Shown piece by piece: positions 51,834 to 59,873 of a stretch of DNA of 64,000 bases. The stretch covers positions 91,546 through 155,545 of the forward strand of contig CABUWV010000002.1 of NCBI GenBank assembly GCA_902495355.1, in the 5' to 3' direction. The position numbers were made by a program, and so were the translations under genes. The notes below the pieces were generated by a model. It made no database searches and was not told the origin of the DNA. It saw nothing but the letters and a program-made list of their open reading frames with translations. Source of the DNA: an uncultured Collinsella sp. (GTDB lineage: Bacteria; Actinomycetota; Coriobacteriia; Coriobacteriales; Coriobacteriaceae). Position 1 is the first letter of the stretch. Each line of letters opens with the position of its first letter.

Positions 51834-51866
51834 CCACCACAAAGGTGCCTGGCCCCTTTGTGGTGG
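51834..51866. repeat. Palindromic repeat family 2, copy d
   Basis: CCACCACAAAGG / CCTTTGTGGTGG with loop TGCCTGGCC. The 5' flank AAAGCAAAA resembles the flank of copy c, so the mobile unit may be slightly larger than the hairpin. Confidence 0.85.
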
Positions 51867-51960
51867 AAATGGCGTTTGCCCAGATAAAACCTGCCGAAAT
51901 AAACCTGTTCCTATTTGGCATGTTATGGCAACGCAGCGAGCCGGTTCCAAGTGCCCCAGG

Positions 51961-52018
51961 TCGCCCCGAAAGAGGAGCGACGCGTACTTTGGTACGCGAG
52001 CGACGGCTTGAGGGGCGA
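51961..52018. repeat. Two-tier hairpin, possible fourth repeat family
   Basis: TCGCCCC/GGGGCGA (51961-51967, 52012-52018) closes the inner CGCGTAC-TTTG-GTACGCG (51981-51998), with GAGCGAC repeated on each side. Only one copy is seen in the window. It lies 27 nt after the moaC-mobB stop and may also be its terminator. Confidence 0.5.
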
Positions 52019-52045
52019 GATGGGGTGCTTGGGGCCGGCGCAGCG

Positions 52046-53347
52046 TCAAGCCTGAAGGTGATCTTGGATAAGATCACAGATGGCTCGGGCGTCGTTGATG
52101 TTGATGGCTCGGGTCGCAAAGCCGGCGTCGAAGGCCTGACGCGCCAGGGCCTCGTTGCAGGCAAGGGCCAGCGTGTGACCGTCGACCAGGTCGAGCGAGC
52201 TCTTGCCGCGCAGACGGTCGACACCGGAGCGCGCGACGACGATGTTGTCGAAGCCCTCGGTCTTGTAACCCTCGATGATCACCACGTCGACATCGTTGTA
52301 ACGCGACAGCAGCTCGCGCGCGGGCATCTCGTCCTCCTCGCGCGTGTCGGCGTACTCCGCCCAGCGCGTGGCACAGATGAGGCCCACGTGCTTTGATCCG
52401 GCCTGGTGATGGCGCCAGGTGTCCTTAGCGGGCACGTCGATATCAAAGCCGTGGTGCCCGTGATGCTTGAGAGAACCCACGCGCAGGCCGCGGCGGGTGA
52501 GCTCGGCGATAACCTTCTCGACGAGTGTGGTCTTGCCCGAGTTTTGGTAGCCGATAAACGCGATCGCGGGGACGGCCGGTGTCGGAGCTGCGGGCGCGAC
52601 GGCGACGGGTGCGCCCGCGGGCGCGGCACCGTCAGCGGCCACGGCCTCAACAGCAGCGGCCTGACGCTCTGCGCGGTCCCACACGCCCGAGCGGCCGCCC
52701 TCCTTGTGCAGCAGGCGCACGTCGACGATCTCCATGCCGCGATCGACCGCCTTGCACATGTCATAGATTGTTAAGCACGCAGCACTCGCTCCAGTCAGGG
52801 CCTCCATCTCGATACCCGTCTTACCCGTCACGCCGGCCGTAACCAATACATGAAAGCCAACCTGCCCGTCAACGCGCGCCGGCGCCCAGCCCTCGGGCAC
52901 GTCCTCGGCCGGCGTCCCCGCCGAAGCAATGGGCGCAATGTCGCACTTGCTCTTGGTAATGAGCAACGGATGGCACATGGGGATGATGTCGCTTGTGCGT
53001 TTGATGGCCATAATGCCCGCCACGCGCGCGCAGGCAAGCACGTCGCCCTTTTTGGCGCGGTCCTGCAGCACCATAGCCTGCGTCTCAGGATGCATGAGGA
53101 TAGTGCCCTCGGCGATAGCAATGCGATGGGTCTCGGCCTTGTCGGACACGTCGACCATGCGCACCTCGCCCTTGGCGTCCACGTGCGTCAGCTCGTCACG
53201 ACGGGCGTCACGGGCGGGCTCAGTGGCAGCACCGGCAGACGGCTGCGCGCCTGCAACGGCATCGCTGGCCGCAGCCGTGACTTTGTGGGCAGACATCGCG
53301 GCCCTGCGAGCGGCCTTGGTGGCATCGGCGTACCTGCTCTTGGCCAT
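52046..53347 (-). CDS. MoaC-MobB fusion protein (molybdenum cofactor synthesis)
   Basis: A 433-aa fusion of two cofactor-maturation proteins. About 50-215 is MoaC, cyclic pyranopterin monophosphate synthase: LTHVDAKGEVRMVDVSDK, IPMCHPLLITK, and VTGKTGIEMEALTGASAACLTIYDMCKAVD. A variable alanine/proline linker follows (about 225-255). Then MobB (about 256-433) with P-loop GYQNSGKTTLVEKV and DVVIIEGYK, the GTP-binding adaptor of guanine-dinucleotide cofactor formation. The ATG at 53347 uses the GGAGG that also encodes the C-terminal Gly-Gly of MoaA. It is downstream of moaA in a two-gene operon. It catalyses the step after MoaA. Confidence 0.94.
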   Translation of the reverse strand: MAKSRYADATKAARRAAMSAHKVTAAASDAVAGAQPSAGAATEPARDARRDELTHVDAKGEVRMVDVSDKAETHRIAIAEGTILMHPETQAMVLQDRAKKGDVLACARVAGIMAIKRTSDIIPMCHPLLITKSKCDIAPIASAGTPAEDVPEGWAPARVDGQVGFHVLVTAGVTGKTGIEMEALTGASAACLTIYDMCKAVDRGMEIVDVRLLHKEGGRSGVWDRAERQAAAVEAVAADGAAPAGAPVAVAPAAPTPAVPAIAFIGYQNSGKTTLVEKVIAELTRRGLRVGSLKHHGHHGFDIDVPAKDTWRHHQAGSKHVGLICATRWAEYADTREEDEMPARELLSRYNDVDVVIIEGYKTEGFDNIVVARSGVDRLRGKSSLDLVDGHTLALACNEALARQAFDAGFATRAININDARAICDLIQDHLQA

Positions 53348-53351
53348 ATGA

Positions 53352-54407
53352 TCATCCTCCGATTTGGGACATAAATCGTTGCGTGCCCTCAATTATCGCG
53401 TGTTCCTGCGGTTTGTGGGCCACGGCATCGCGCCAAATCGAAAGTACCTGCATATCATCACCACGGCGCAGGGCGTCGCGCACCGAATACTCGGCATCGC
53501 TGAACAGGCACGGACGCACGTTGCCATCGGCCGTCAGACGCAGACGGTTGCAATTCGCGCAAAAATGATTTGACATGGCGCTAATGAAGCCGACCGTTCC
53601 CGCTGCGCCCGGAAAATGCCAATAGCGCGCAGGGCCCGCGCCGGCAGGAGCGTCGTTGATGTCGAGCGGCTCGAGCTCGCCCAGGCCCGTCGCGGCGGCC
53701 CCGGCATTGATGCGCGCCCGCAGCTCGTCGCTCGGCACGGTATCGCTCGCATCCCACAGCTCGGGATTAAGCGCGGGCGCATGAGGGTCCACAGCGCAAT
53801 GCGAGCTCGTGCGCTCGTCGCCGATGGGCATGTATTCGATAAATCGCAGGTGGATGGGGCGGTCGAGCGTGAGCCGCGCGAGGGCCGCCACATCCTGGTT
53901 GAGCCGGCGCACAACAACGCAGTTGACCTTAACGGGCTCAAAGCCCCAAGCCAGCGCCGCGTCGACGCCGGCCATGGTCTGCTCGAGTCGACCCAGGCGC
54001 GTGATCTTTCCAAACAGCGTAGGGTCGAGTGTGTCGAGCGAAATGTTGACGCGGTTAAGCCCGGCATCTTTGAGCTGCGGCGCCAGCTTGGGCAGCAGGG
54101 CGCCATTGGTAGTGAGCGAGATGTCCTCGATCTGCGGAATCGCGCGGATGTCGCGAATAAGCGGAATGATACGGCGGCTGACCAGCGGCTCGCCGCCCGT
54201 CAGGCGCACGCGGCGAATGCCCTCCCCCGCCACCAAGCGCACAAAGCGGGCGATTTCCTCGGCGCTGAGCAGCTCATCGTGCGCACGGGGTGCCACGCCA
54301 TCGGCCGGCATGCAGTAAATGCAGCGGAAATTGCACTTGTCGGTAACGGCAATGCGCAGGTAGTTGATATCGCGGCCAAAACCGTCATGTTGCACGCGCC
54401 CGTCCAC
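53352..54407 (-). CDS. moaA: GTP 3',8-cyclase MoaA
   Basis: A radical-SAM enzyme that starts molybdenum cofactor synthesis from GTP. The 351-aa protein has the radical-SAM cluster CNFRCIYC (Cys25, Cys29, Cys32), the SAM-binding GGEPL, the second cluster region FCANCNRLRLTADGNVRPCLF, and a terminal Gly-Gly, which MoaA needs for activity. GTG start at 54407, 6 nt after GGGGAGG. The next gene (moaC-mobB) starts 4 nt after its stop. Upstream lies palindromic repeat F1c. Confidence 0.96.
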   Translation of the reverse strand: MDGRVQHDGFGRDINYLRIAVTDKCNFRCIYCMPADGVAPRAHDELLSAEEIARFVRLVAGEGIRRVRLTGGEPLVSRRIIPLIRDIRAIPQIEDISLTTNGALLPKLAPQLKDAGLNRVNISLDTLDPTLFGKITRLGRLEQTMAGVDAALAWGFEPVKVNCVVVRRLNQDVAALARLTLDRPIHLRFIEYMPIGDERTSSHCAVDPHAPALNPELWDASDTVPSDELRARINAGAAATGLGELEPLDINDAPAGAGPARYWHFPGAAGTVGFISAMSNHFCANCNRLRLTADGNVRPCLFSDAEYSVRDALRRGDDMQVLSIWRDAVAHKPQEHAIIEGTQRFMSQIGG

Positions 54408-54540
54408 GCAGCCCTCCCCTCACGCGGCGTTTTATTCTTCGGAAAACATAATACCCCACGAGAGAATCATGCCGACACCCGTACGACAGGACAGGCCGCT
54501 TCGAGCAAAACGGACTTCCAAGCCCATCCTCAGCACGCAA

Positions 54541-54601
54541 ACCATCACAACATTCGATGCTTTTCCCGATTTTGGTAAAAAACGTCGAATGTTGTGATGG
54601 T
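54541..54601. repeat. Palindromic repeat family 1, copy c
   Basis: Perfect 17-bp arms ACCATCACAACATTCGA / TCGAATGTTGTGATGGT. Its 27-nt centre differs from copy d at a single base. Copies c and d flank the gene at 54642-55679 in direct orientation. Confidence 0.88.
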
Positions 54602-54641
54602 TTGCCTGCCCATGGCACCCCGTAGAAGGACCAAAGCGTCC

Positions 54642-55679
54642 CTAAAGGCCGCCGTCCCAGTGCCGAATCACGAATTCTCGCAGGTCGTTCTGACGTTTCT
54701 GGAACGCTTCGCTTCGGTCGCACTTGAGGCCCATAGCGAGCGCGATGGCGTTCATCGCCCGGTGCAATTGCAACTGGTGGGCAAACTGAGTCCCGGTGAG
54801 GACGATCATCCTAAAGCCCAGCGCGCTCAGCACGGTCATACGCTCCGCATCCGACGCGCTGCGCTGTTTATCAAGATGGTCCGAGCCGTTGTATTCAATC
54901 CCCGTACCGCTTGCAGGCGCATATACGTCGATCTCGAAATACCCGGCCTTTGCGAGATACTTGAACTCGTTGGGAACATCGACCCGATGGTTGAGATCGA
55001 TCTTGGCGTATCCCAGCCCTCCCTGGGAACGTTTTGCTGCAACCATGATTGCGGTGGCCGTCTCCATTGGCGACCGCGCGCCATCGTGCACGCGCTTGAG
55101 CACGGCGGCCGCGCGTATAGCCCCCTGACGAGATCGGTTCTCATTGCAATAAGCAATCAAGTCGGCAACGGTATACCTCTGCCCCATCTCGATATAATCG
55201 CCTGTCGACAGATGATTCAAATGGTATCGGGCGCAGATTTCGTAGCCATATTCCAGCTGCTCGGGCTCGTTCATCCACGAACCCGCTTGGACAAAGCACA
55301 TGGCCTCATCAACCACCAGAAGGCCCTCTGCCACCTCGATAAGATGGCCTGGAGGTACCGGCGCGCCGAACACGTGGCACCTAAATCCAGCCGGCGTCGA
55401 GCGCTCAAAATCGAAGTTGACGAGCGTGTCGATATGATCGAACTCTTCTCGTGGAATACCGAGCGAAACCAGATAGTCGGCAACGATCCCAACTGCCGTT
55501 GAAGCCCTCAGTCCCTTGGCATCGAGTCCCAATTTGGGCAGGCTCGCGGTCGGTTCCGCCTCGTTAGCAAGCGAGTCCTCATCGTATAGGCTGCTTGCTC
55601 GCGAGAGCGGCTCGGACGGGCGCGCCACGTTGTGGTACAGCCAGGCAGTCTTATGGGACAGGACGATCGGCAGGTCCAT
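54642..55679 (-). CDS. Orphan protein with DUF559/Vsr-like endonuclease fold
   Basis: A 345-aa protein whose C-terminal third (about 220-320) resembles the PD-(D/E)XK core of DUF559-like and AbiEi-associated proteins: SPMETATAIMV, then FEIDVYAP with GIEYNGSDH, and a distal SDAERMTVLSALG. The Asp and the Glu-Tyr-Asn cluster are probable active residues. The N-terminal part (1-210) has no recognised domain. The protein may be a nuclease or a transcriptional regulator of toxin-antitoxin type; sequence alone does not decide. The gene is alone, flanked on both sides by nearly identical F1 repeats. No clear ribosome site was found, and the start at 55679 is the longest option. Confidence 0.7.
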   Translation of the reverse strand: MDLPIVLSHKTAWLYHNVARPSEPLSRASSLYDEDSLANEAEPTASLPKLGLDAKGLRASTAVGIVADYLVSLGIPREEFDHIDTLVNFDFERSTPAGFRCHVFGAPVPPGHLIEVAEGLLVVDEAMCFVQAGSWMNEPEQLEYGYEICARYHLNHLSTGDYIEMGQRYTVADLIAYCNENRSRQGAIRAAAVLKRVHDGARSPMETATAIMVAAKRSQGGLGYAKIDLNHRVDVPNEFKYLAKAGYFEIDVYAPASGTGIEYNGSDHLDKQRSASDAERMTVLSALGFRMIVLTGTQFAHQLQLHRAMNAIALAMGLKCDRSEAFQKRQNDLREFVIRHWDGGL

Positions 55680-55782
55680 GAGCCCTCCAATGGAGTCGGA
55701 TAACCAACCTTATTCCCCTGCCCACGGGTCCGCACACCTTCGTGCGCAAGAAAGCGATTCCACCCGTTCGAGTGGCAGAAAA

Positions 55783-55843
55783 ACCATCACAACATTCGAT
55801 GCTTTTCCCGATTTTGGCAAAAAACGTCGAATGTTGTGATGGT
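55783..55843. repeat. Palindromic repeat family 1, copy d
   Basis: Perfect 17-bp arms as in copy c and a one-base difference in the loop. It lies between the endonuclease-like gene and the 3' end of the ABC exporter, 52 nt past the exporter stop. Confidence 0.88.
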
Positions 55844-55894
55844 TTGAGGCGAGGTGAGGGGCGCTAAGGGGTCAAAGCATCGTGCTCGAACGGG

Positions 55895-57793
55895 TTAATC
55901 TAGCTCTTTTAAGCCATGCGCCAGCTGCCAGTACTCGCCGTGCTGGGCGAGCAGCTCTTCGTGCGTGCCGCGCTCGATGATGCGGCCGTGTTCGAGGACC
56001 ATGATGGCGTCGGCGTCGCGGACGGTAGACAGGCGGTGCGCGATCATAAAGGTGGTGCGTCCGCGCATGATGCGGTCCATACCGCGTTCGATGAGCTTTT
56101 CGGTACGCGTGTCGATGCTCGAAGTGGCTTCGTCCAGGATGAGCACCGGCGGGTCGGCGACGGCCACGCGCGCGATGGCGAGCAGCTGGCGCTGGCCCTG
56201 CGACAGGTTGGCGCCATCGGCCGTGACCGGTGTGTCGTAGCCTCTAGGCAGGCGGCGGATAAACGAGTCGGCGCAGGCTGCCTCGGCAGCGGCGCGCACC
56301 TCCTCGTCGGTCGCGTCGAGCTTGCCAAAGCGGATGTTCTGCGCAATGGTGCCGCTAAACAGGTGCGTGTCCTGCAGCACAATGCCGAGCGACCCGCGCA
56401 GGCTGGCCTTGGCAATGTGCTTGACGTCGATGCCGTCGTACGTGATCTCGCCGTCATCGACCTCGTAGAAGCGGTTGATGAGGTTAGTGATGGTCGTCTT
56501 TCCGGCGCCCGTCGAGCCCACAAACGCGATCTTTTGCCCTGGCTTGGCAAACAGGTTGAGATCCGTGAGCACACGGGTGCCCGGCACGTAGGAAAAGTCC
56601 ACGGCATGGAAGCGCACGTCGCCGGCAAGCAGGACCAAGCCGCACGTGAGCTCGGTGCCGTCGGCAGCCACCGCGCGGCCCGACTCATCAACAGCAACCA
56701 CATCATGCAAGTGCCCGTACGCGCCCACGCCCTGACCCTCGGGAATCTTCCACGCCCACGCGGCGTCGCCCGTCTGCACCAGCTCCACGCAGCCCTCGTC
56801 CACCTCGGGCTCAAGGTCCATAGCCGCAAACAGGCGCTCGGCACCGGCCAACGCGTTGAGCAAGAAGTTGCCGAGCTGCGTAAACTGGTTGATGGGCATG
56901 GCGGCCTGGCGCACAAAGACCAGGTAGCTTGCAAGTGCGCCCACATCGGCGAGCCCCTTGATGCAGAGCATGCCGCCCGCCACGGCGACGATGGCATAGT
57001 TGACATAGCCAATCACGACGGTCATGGGCACCATGGAGTTGGCATAGCTCGCGGCGGCGGTACCGGTGCGGCGAAGCTCGTCGTTGCGGAAGGTGAAGCC
57101 GGTGACATTCGCCGCCTCGCGGTTAAAGACCTTGATGACCTTTTGGCCCGAGACCATCTCTTCGATATATCCGTCCAGGTCGCCAAGCGATGCCTGCTGG
57201 GCGACAAAGAAGCGCTTAGAGCGCGCGCCCGAATAGCGCGCATATAGCACAATGGCCGCATCGCACACGAGCGTGATAATCGTGAGCTGCCAGTTAAGGA
57301 TGATGAGCATGGCCGTGGTGCCCACAACCTGAATGGCGGCCTGAATCACGTTGGCAAAGCTGTTGTTAAGCGCCTCGGAGACGGTGTCGACATCGTTGGT
57401 GAAAAAGCTCATGATGTCGCCCGAGCGCGTGCTGTCAAAATAACTGAGCGGCAGCGTCTGGATGTGTGCGAACAGATCGCGGCGAATATCGGACACCACG
57501 CGTTGGGCCGCGCGCACCATGATCTGCGAGTAGCCCAGGGCCGAAAGCACGCCCGCGGCGTAGATGATCGCCGTCAGGATGACCTGCTTGGCGAGCAGTT
57601 CCTCCCCGCCCGTGGCCAAACCGTTAACGATGGGGCGCACCATGTAGGTGCCGGCGAGGCTCGCGATGGCGGCGACGGAGGCGAGCACGCCCACCGCGAG
57701 CAACGAGAACTTGGCATGCCCCATGTAGGAAAGCAAGCGGCGTACAGTGCGCTTGAGGTCGGCCGGGCGTGCTTGGGCTGCGGTCTTAGGCAT
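55895..57793 (-). CDS. ABC exporter half (permease-ATPase), second of a heterodimer
   Basis: A 632-aa multidrug-type half exporter. Six predicted helices (about 20-320) are followed by an unusual insert of about 60 residues (near 370-430, containing TGDAAWAWKIPEGQGVGAYG), and then an ATPase domain with Walker A GSTGAGKTT, signature LSQGQRQLL, and a canonical catalytic Glu in LILDEATSSID. The start at 57793 overlaps the end of the first half by 8 nt. The signature has SQGQ where SGGQ is usual, as in many heterodimers of the BmrD/LmrD type. The substrate is unknown. Confidence 0.9.
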   Translation of the reverse strand: MPKTAAQARPADLKRTVRRLLSYMGHAKFSLLAVGVLASVAAIASLAGTYMVRPIVNGLATGGEELLAKQVILTAIIYAAGVLSALGYSQIMVRAAQRVVSDIRRDLFAHIQTLPLSYFDSTRSGDIMSFFTNDVDTVSEALNNSFANVIQAAIQVVGTTAMLIILNWQLTIITLVCDAAIVLYARYSGARSKRFFVAQQASLGDLDGYIEEMVSGQKVIKVFNREAANVTGFTFRNDELRRTGTAAASYANSMVPMTVVIGYVNYAIVAVAGGMLCIKGLADVGALASYLVFVRQAAMPINQFTQLGNFLLNALAGAERLFAAMDLEPEVDEGCVELVQTGDAAWAWKIPEGQGVGAYGHLHDVVAVDESGRAVAADGTELTCGLVLLAGDVRFHAVDFSYVPGTRVLTDLNLFAKPGQKIAFVGSTGAGKTTITNLINRFYEVDDGEITYDGIDVKHIAKASLRGSLGIVLQDTHLFSGTIAQNIRFGKLDATDEEVRAAAEAACADSFIRRLPRGYDTPVTADGANLSQGQRQLLAIARVAVADPPVLILDEATSSIDTRTEKLIERGMDRIMRGRTTFMIAHRLSTVRDADAIMVLEHGRIIERGTHEELLAQHGEYWQLAHGLKELD

Positions 57794-59615
57794 GGCGCTC
57801 ACCCCCTTCCAAGGGTGATCCGCATGCGACGGAGGAAAACGGATCCTTCGCGCAGTCATCATCGCTGCCGTCGCCGGTGCACGCGTTCCCCGCACACTCC
57901 ATCTGCGAGGCGTAAATCTCCTGGTATATGTTGTCGCCCGCCAGCAGTTCCTCGTGCGTGCCCACGCCGTGGACGCGACCGTCGTCCAGCACCACAATGC
58001 GATCGGCATCCATGACGCTCGCGATGCGCTGGGCGATGATGAGCACGGTCGTATCGGGAATCCGAGCGATGTGCTCTCGAATCTTTGCGTCGGTCGCCAT
58101 ATCGACCGCGCTGGTGGAGTCATCAAAAATGAGCACGCGCGGATGCTTGAGCAGCGTGCGCGCGATGCAAAGGCGTTGCTTCTGGCCACCCGAAACACCG
58201 GCGCCACCTTGCCCCAACTCGCCGTCCAGCCCGCCGATGCGATCAAGGAACTCGTCCACGCACGCTGCGCGGCAAGCCGCGAGGAGTTCATCGTCCGACG
58301 CCTGCGGATTGCCCCACTGCAGGTTCTCGCGCACGGTGCCCGTAAACAGCACATTCTTTTGCAGCACAATGCCCACGGCGTCGCGCAAGGCGACCAGGTC
58401 GTAGTCGCGCACGTCGTGTCCGCCCACAAGTACGGCGCCCTCGGTGGCGTCGTACAGGCGCGCAATCAGCTGCACAAGCGAGCTCTTGCCCGAGCCCGTG
58501 CCGCCGAGGATGCCCACCGTCGAGCCGCTCTCGATGCGAAGGTCGATATGCTCGAGCACATCCTCGGCTGCATCCGCGCGGTATTTAAAGGAAACGTCGC
58601 GAAACTCAATACTGCCGTCCGCTGGTGCCGCAATCGCGAGGTCTCCCGCGGGGTTGGCGATAAAGGGCTCCTCATCGAGCACCTCGGCGATACGGCCCAC
58701 ACTCGTAAGAGCGCGCGTGAGCAGCAAAAACACGTTGGAAATCATCATGAGCGAATTCATGATCAGCAGCACGTAGCTCATAAAGCCCGTGAGCGAGCCC
58801 ACGCCCAGCTTGCCGGCGAGAATCATGCGGCCGCCAATCCACAGGATGGAGAGCGCAGCCACGTACATCGACAGCTGAAACACCGGCAGGTTGAGCACCG
58901 CGCTGCCAAAGGTCTTTGTCGCAGTGCGCGCGAGCTCGGTATTGACGGTGTCGAACTTGGCCTCCTCGTGCTCGGTACGAACGTAGGCCTTGACGGCACG
59001 CACGGCGGTGAGGTCTTCCTGTACCACGCCGTTGAGGTGGTCCATCGAGGTCTGGAGTTGGCGGTAGAGCGGGCTCACGCGATAGGTGATGACGCCCAGC
59101 ACGATTGCCAGCACGGGCAAGATGATCGCAAAGACGGTGGCGAGCGGGCGCGACAGCATCAGCGCGTAGATAAGGCCGACGATAAGCGTCACCGGGCCGC
59201 GCACCATAGGGCGAAAGCCGTTGCCCACAGCATTTTGGATAACGGTGATGTCCGTGGTCATGCGGGTGACGAGCGAGCTGGCGTCGTAGTTGTCCAGGTT
59301 ACCAAAAGCGAGCGTCTGAATCTTTTTGTACTCGGCCTCGCGCAGGTTAGCGCCTAGGCCCGAGGCAACGCGGGCGGACGTGCGGGCATAACCCAAGCCC
59401 AGTACCAGCGAAAGCGCAGCGCACACCAACATGTACGCGCCCTGCAGCAGCATGTAGTTGATATCACCCGCAGGCACGCCCACATCGATGATGTTGGCCA
59501 TGATGACCGGGATAAACAGCTCGAGCACCGTCTCGACCGACACAAAGAACACGCCGAGGATGGCATCGCGACGGTATGCCCCTAGATAGGAAAACAGTAT
59601 TTTGAGATTGCGCAC
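57786..59615 (-). CDS. ABC exporter half (permease-ATPase), first of a heterodimer
   Basis: A 609-aa half exporter with six helices (about 15-300) and an ATPase domain: Walker A GGTGSGKSS, signature VSGGQKQR, Walker B LIFDDSTSAVD. The Walker B carries Asp instead of the catalytic Glu, the degenerate site typical of the BmrC/LmrC/TM287 partner in heterodimeric exporters. GTG at 59615 is the start; the ribosome site is weak. The gene overlaps its partner by 8 nt. A divergent MATE drug pump lies 258 bp away, so the two transporters may be coregulated. Confidence 0.92.
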   Translation of the reverse strand: MRNLKILFSYLGAYRRDAILGVFFVSVETVLELFIPVIMANIIDVGVPAGDINYMLLQGAYMLVCAALSLVLGLGYARTSARVASGLGANLREAEYKKIQTLAFGNLDNYDASSLVTRMTTDITVIQNAVGNGFRPMVRGPVTLIVGLIYALMLSRPLATVFAIILPVLAIVLGVITYRVSPLYRQLQTSMDHLNGVVQEDLTAVRAVKAYVRTEHEEAKFDTVNTELARTATKTFGSAVLNLPVFQLSMYVAALSILWIGGRMILAGKLGVGSLTGFMSYVLLIMNSLMMISNVFLLLTRALTSVGRIAEVLDEEPFIANPAGDLAIAAPADGSIEFRDVSFKYRADAAEDVLEHIDLRIESGSTVGILGGTGSGKSSLVQLIARLYDATEGAVLVGGHDVRDYDLVALRDAVGIVLQKNVLFTGTVRENLQWGNPQASDDELLAACRAACVDEFLDRIGGLDGELGQGGAGVSGGQKQRLCIARTLLKHPRVLIFDDSTSAVDMATDAKIREHIARIPDTTVLIIAQRIASVMDADRIVVLDDGRVHGVGTHEELLAGDNIYQEIYASQMECAGNACTGDGSDDDCAKDPFSSVACGSPLEGGERHA

Positions 59616-59802
59616 GCAGGTTCAACCCCCATCAAACGTTGTTCGCAAACGCACGTATTATTGCGCGCCGAATAATGGTGTCAAGTATTCCGAAATCGTT
59701 TTCTGCAAGGTTAGCGCCGGCAGCGAGTTCTCGTGATGTGTGTCCATATTCACTCGGAATAATGGTGCGCGAGACTTTTTCGCCCCACTGTCGACACAAA
59801 CC

Positions 59803-59833
59803 TTGACTCTACAATCGTTGTAGGGTTTTCACT
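59803..59833 (+). promoter_or_regulatory. MerR-type promoter of the MATE gene
   Basis: The -35 TTGACT (59803-59808) is followed by a 19-bp spacer and a poor -10 (TTCACT). The spacer holds a dyad of ACYCTACAA and TTGTAGGGT around TCG (59806-59826). A long spacer with a centred dyad is the hallmark of MerR-family activation, in which the regulator untwists the DNA. No MerR gene is in the window, so the regulator lies elsewhere. The rest of the 59616-59873 gap shows nothing else. Confidence 0.65.
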
Positions 59834-59873
59834 ACACTGGTAGCTAAACGAACCCAGCCAGAAAGCCCCGCCC

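Larger units (their letters stand above)
51660..52045. other. 386-bp gap with two palindromic repeats
   Basis: The MFS upstream region. It contains family 2 copy d (51834-51866) and a two-tier hairpin (51961-52018). I see no gene. A possible MFS promoter lies near 51670-51740, but no convincing hexamers were identified. Confidence 0.5.

Noticed and set aside
56044..57012. Alternative frames inside the ABC exporter genes, including a long merged frame to 58465
   Set aside because: They arise from reading the wrong frame; the real genes start at 57793 and 59615 with ABC motifs in frame.
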